Below, piece after piece: positions 62,974 through 64,000 of a stretch of 64,000 nt of DNA. The notes under the pieces were generated by a model that worked only from the letters and a program-made list of their open reading frames with translations, was not told where the DNA came from and made no database searches. A program made the position numbers and the translations under genes. Each line of letters begins with the position of its first letter. Positions within the stretch are counted from its first letter, which is position 1. Origin of the DNA: Mogibacterium sp. (GTDB taxonomy: Bacteria; Bacillota; Clostridia; Peptostreptococcales; Anaerovoracaceae); the NCBI GenBank assembly GCA_024403035.1, contig JAKSSP010000003.1, forward strand, positions 1-64,000, in the 5' to 3' direction.

Positions 62974-64000
62974 ATGATAGATTTCAAAAAGCTGCAGAAC
63001 GGAAGTGACATTCGCGGAGTCGCCATAGCTACAGAAGGCGGACCGGAGGTCAATCTCAATAAAGAGGTCGCGGGCCGGATCGCCGGAGCCTTTTGTTACC
63101 TGCTGTCAAAAAAGGTAAATAAGAATCCGGTGATGCTTAAAATATGTGTCGGCCAGGATTCACGTGTTTCCGGAGACGAACTCAAAGAAGGAATCCTTGA
63201 AGCCATAAGCCTCTGGGGGGCCGAGGGATATGACGCGGGGCTGGCTACTACTCCGGCTATGTTCATGTCTACGGTACTTCCGCAATTCGAATTCGACGGA
63301 GCCATCATGATCACGGCCAGTCATCTGCCGTATGAAAGGAACGGGTTCAAATTCTTCTCTGCGGAAGGCGGATTTGAAAAGGAAGATATTACCGAGATCC
63401 TGAGACTGGCCAGCAGGTATAACTTCATTGGCGGAGTATACGATAAAAACGAAGTCGCACTGATGCCTTTCTATGCTGCATACCTGCGCCAGATGATCTC
63501 ACAGGGCCTTAAGGACATTCCGGGCTACCTGAAGGGGATGCACATTGTCGTAGACGCAGGCAACGGAGCCTCCGGATTCTTCGCGACGGAAGTTCTTGAG
63601 AAGATGGGCGCTGACATAAGCGGCAGCCTGTACCTTGAGCCTGACGGAACTTTCCCTAATCATCCTGCCAACCCGGAGAACAAGGACGCCATGGCTGCGA
63701 TCTGCAAGGCCGTAAAGGACAACAATGCCGATCTGGGCATCATATTCGATACGGACGGCGACAGGTCAGCGGCAGTAGGTCCGGGAGGAAGGCCTATAGC
63801 GCGCAATGAGATAGTCGCGCTTGCGGCCGCTCTGGCCGCGGGCGATTATCCGGGCGGAACGGTCGTTACTGACAGCATCACATCCAACGAACTGCATGAG
63901 TTCCTCGAAGACAAACTGGGATTGAAACACCTTAGGTACAAGAGAGGTTACAGAAATGTAATCAACAAGGCCAAAGAGCTGACCGAGGCAGGCGAGCAGG
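62974..64000 (+). CDS. Phosphomannomutase/phosphoglucomutase, 3' end outside
   Basis: 342 codons are visible and the frame is open at the window edge. The start is ATG 62974 with TAGGAG upstream. The phosphoserine loop reads MITASHLPYERNGFKFF (Leu in place of the usual Asn in TASHNP), and the Mg2+ loop is IFDTDGDRSAAV. The enzyme interconverts hexose 1- and 6-phosphates for envelope sugars. The gene begins only 20 bases after the V-ATPase terminator, with no room for a separate strong promoter, so it may depend on read-through. Confidence 0.9.
   Translation, partial: MIDFKKLQNGSDIRGVAIATEGGPEVNLNKEVAGRIAGAFCYLLSKKVNKNPVMLKICVGQDSRVSGDELKEGILEAISLWGAEGYDAGLATTPAMFMSTVLPQFEFDGAIMITASHLPYERNGFKFFSAEGGFEKEDITEILRLASRYNFIGGVYDKNEVALMPFYAAYLRQMISQGLKDIPGYLKGMHIVVDAGNGASGFFATEVLEKMGADISGSLYLEPDGTFPNHPANPENKDAMAAICKAVKDNNADLGIIFDTDGDRSAAVGPGGRPIARNEIVALAAALAAGDYPGGTVVTDSITSNELHEFLEDKLGLKHLRYKRGYRNVINKAKELTEAGEQ

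Overview
The window looks like a chromosomal segment of an anaerobic Gram-positive bacterium of the class Clostridia. Supporting signs are strong AGGAGG-type ribosome sites, short intergenic gaps, lipoprotein signal sequences, a SecA with a SEC-C zinc tail, AddB, a LytS-type SpoIIE phosphatase and a mid-range GC content. A family such as Anaerovoracaceae (Clostridiales Family XIII) would fit, but that is an inference from gene content. No phage, transposase or CRISPR array is visible, and most of the window is ordinary core genome.

Layout. 1-7.2 kb: two NUDIX enzymes, a C_GCAxxG_C_C redox protein, free-methionine-sulfoxide reductase, a SEC-C mini-protein, DUF2804, the wreck of an iron-sulfur flavoprotein, HypA, a LytS/SpoIIE-type phosphatase and a DJ-1 protein. 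7.2-19.1 kb: tRNA-Arg(CCU), a modular lipoprotein, alr, PAP2 phosphatase, ung, a GGDEF pseudogene, a DUF2156/GNAT pair, thrH, a DUF1858 redox protein, a B3/4 protein, cdd and brnQ. 19.1-21.2 kb: rplM-rpsI on the minus strand, with a promoter that overlaps the divergent promoter of an EamA transporter. 21.2-23.6 kb: an unusual, regularly spaced TTGTGTA/TACACAA array, then a VWA gene and a macro-domain gene. 23.6-28.5 kb: membrane and secreted proteins of unknown function, a 2-hydroxyacid dehydrogenase and an apparently N-truncated NapH-like ferredoxin. 28.5-30.6 kb: tRNA-Arg(CCG) beside a copied tRNA 3' end, gpsA and a YcxB-like protein.

30.6-34.3 kb: a methionine-uptake operon (metN-metI-metQ plus a racemase-family gene). 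It is preceded by a strong promoter, a 20-residue peptide with nine methionines, and a terminator whose loop and inner stem can pair with sequence just after the peptide. This reads as a ribosome-mediated attenuator sensing Met. 34.4-47.2 kb: a 2120-residue protein with 23 Ig/MBG-like repeats and no visible signal peptide, a CNNM/CorC transporter, secA, a half-length LemA-like protein and its DUF2207 partner. 47.2-55.7 kb: a HAD phosphatase, an SDF symporter with an extra N-terminal domain, prfB with its +1 frameshift, addB, a WalJ-like metallohydrolase and rlmH. 55.8-62.9 kb: a compact V-type ATPase operon (E, DUF2764, A, B, D, I, K) of the spirochaete/chlamydia/Bacteroidetes arrangement, with Na+-type ligands in K. 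The window ends inside a phosphohexomutase gene.

The two observations most worth following up are the Met-rich leader attenuator (30675-30900) and the phased inverted-motif array (21178-21431) upstream of the VWA/macro-domain pair.
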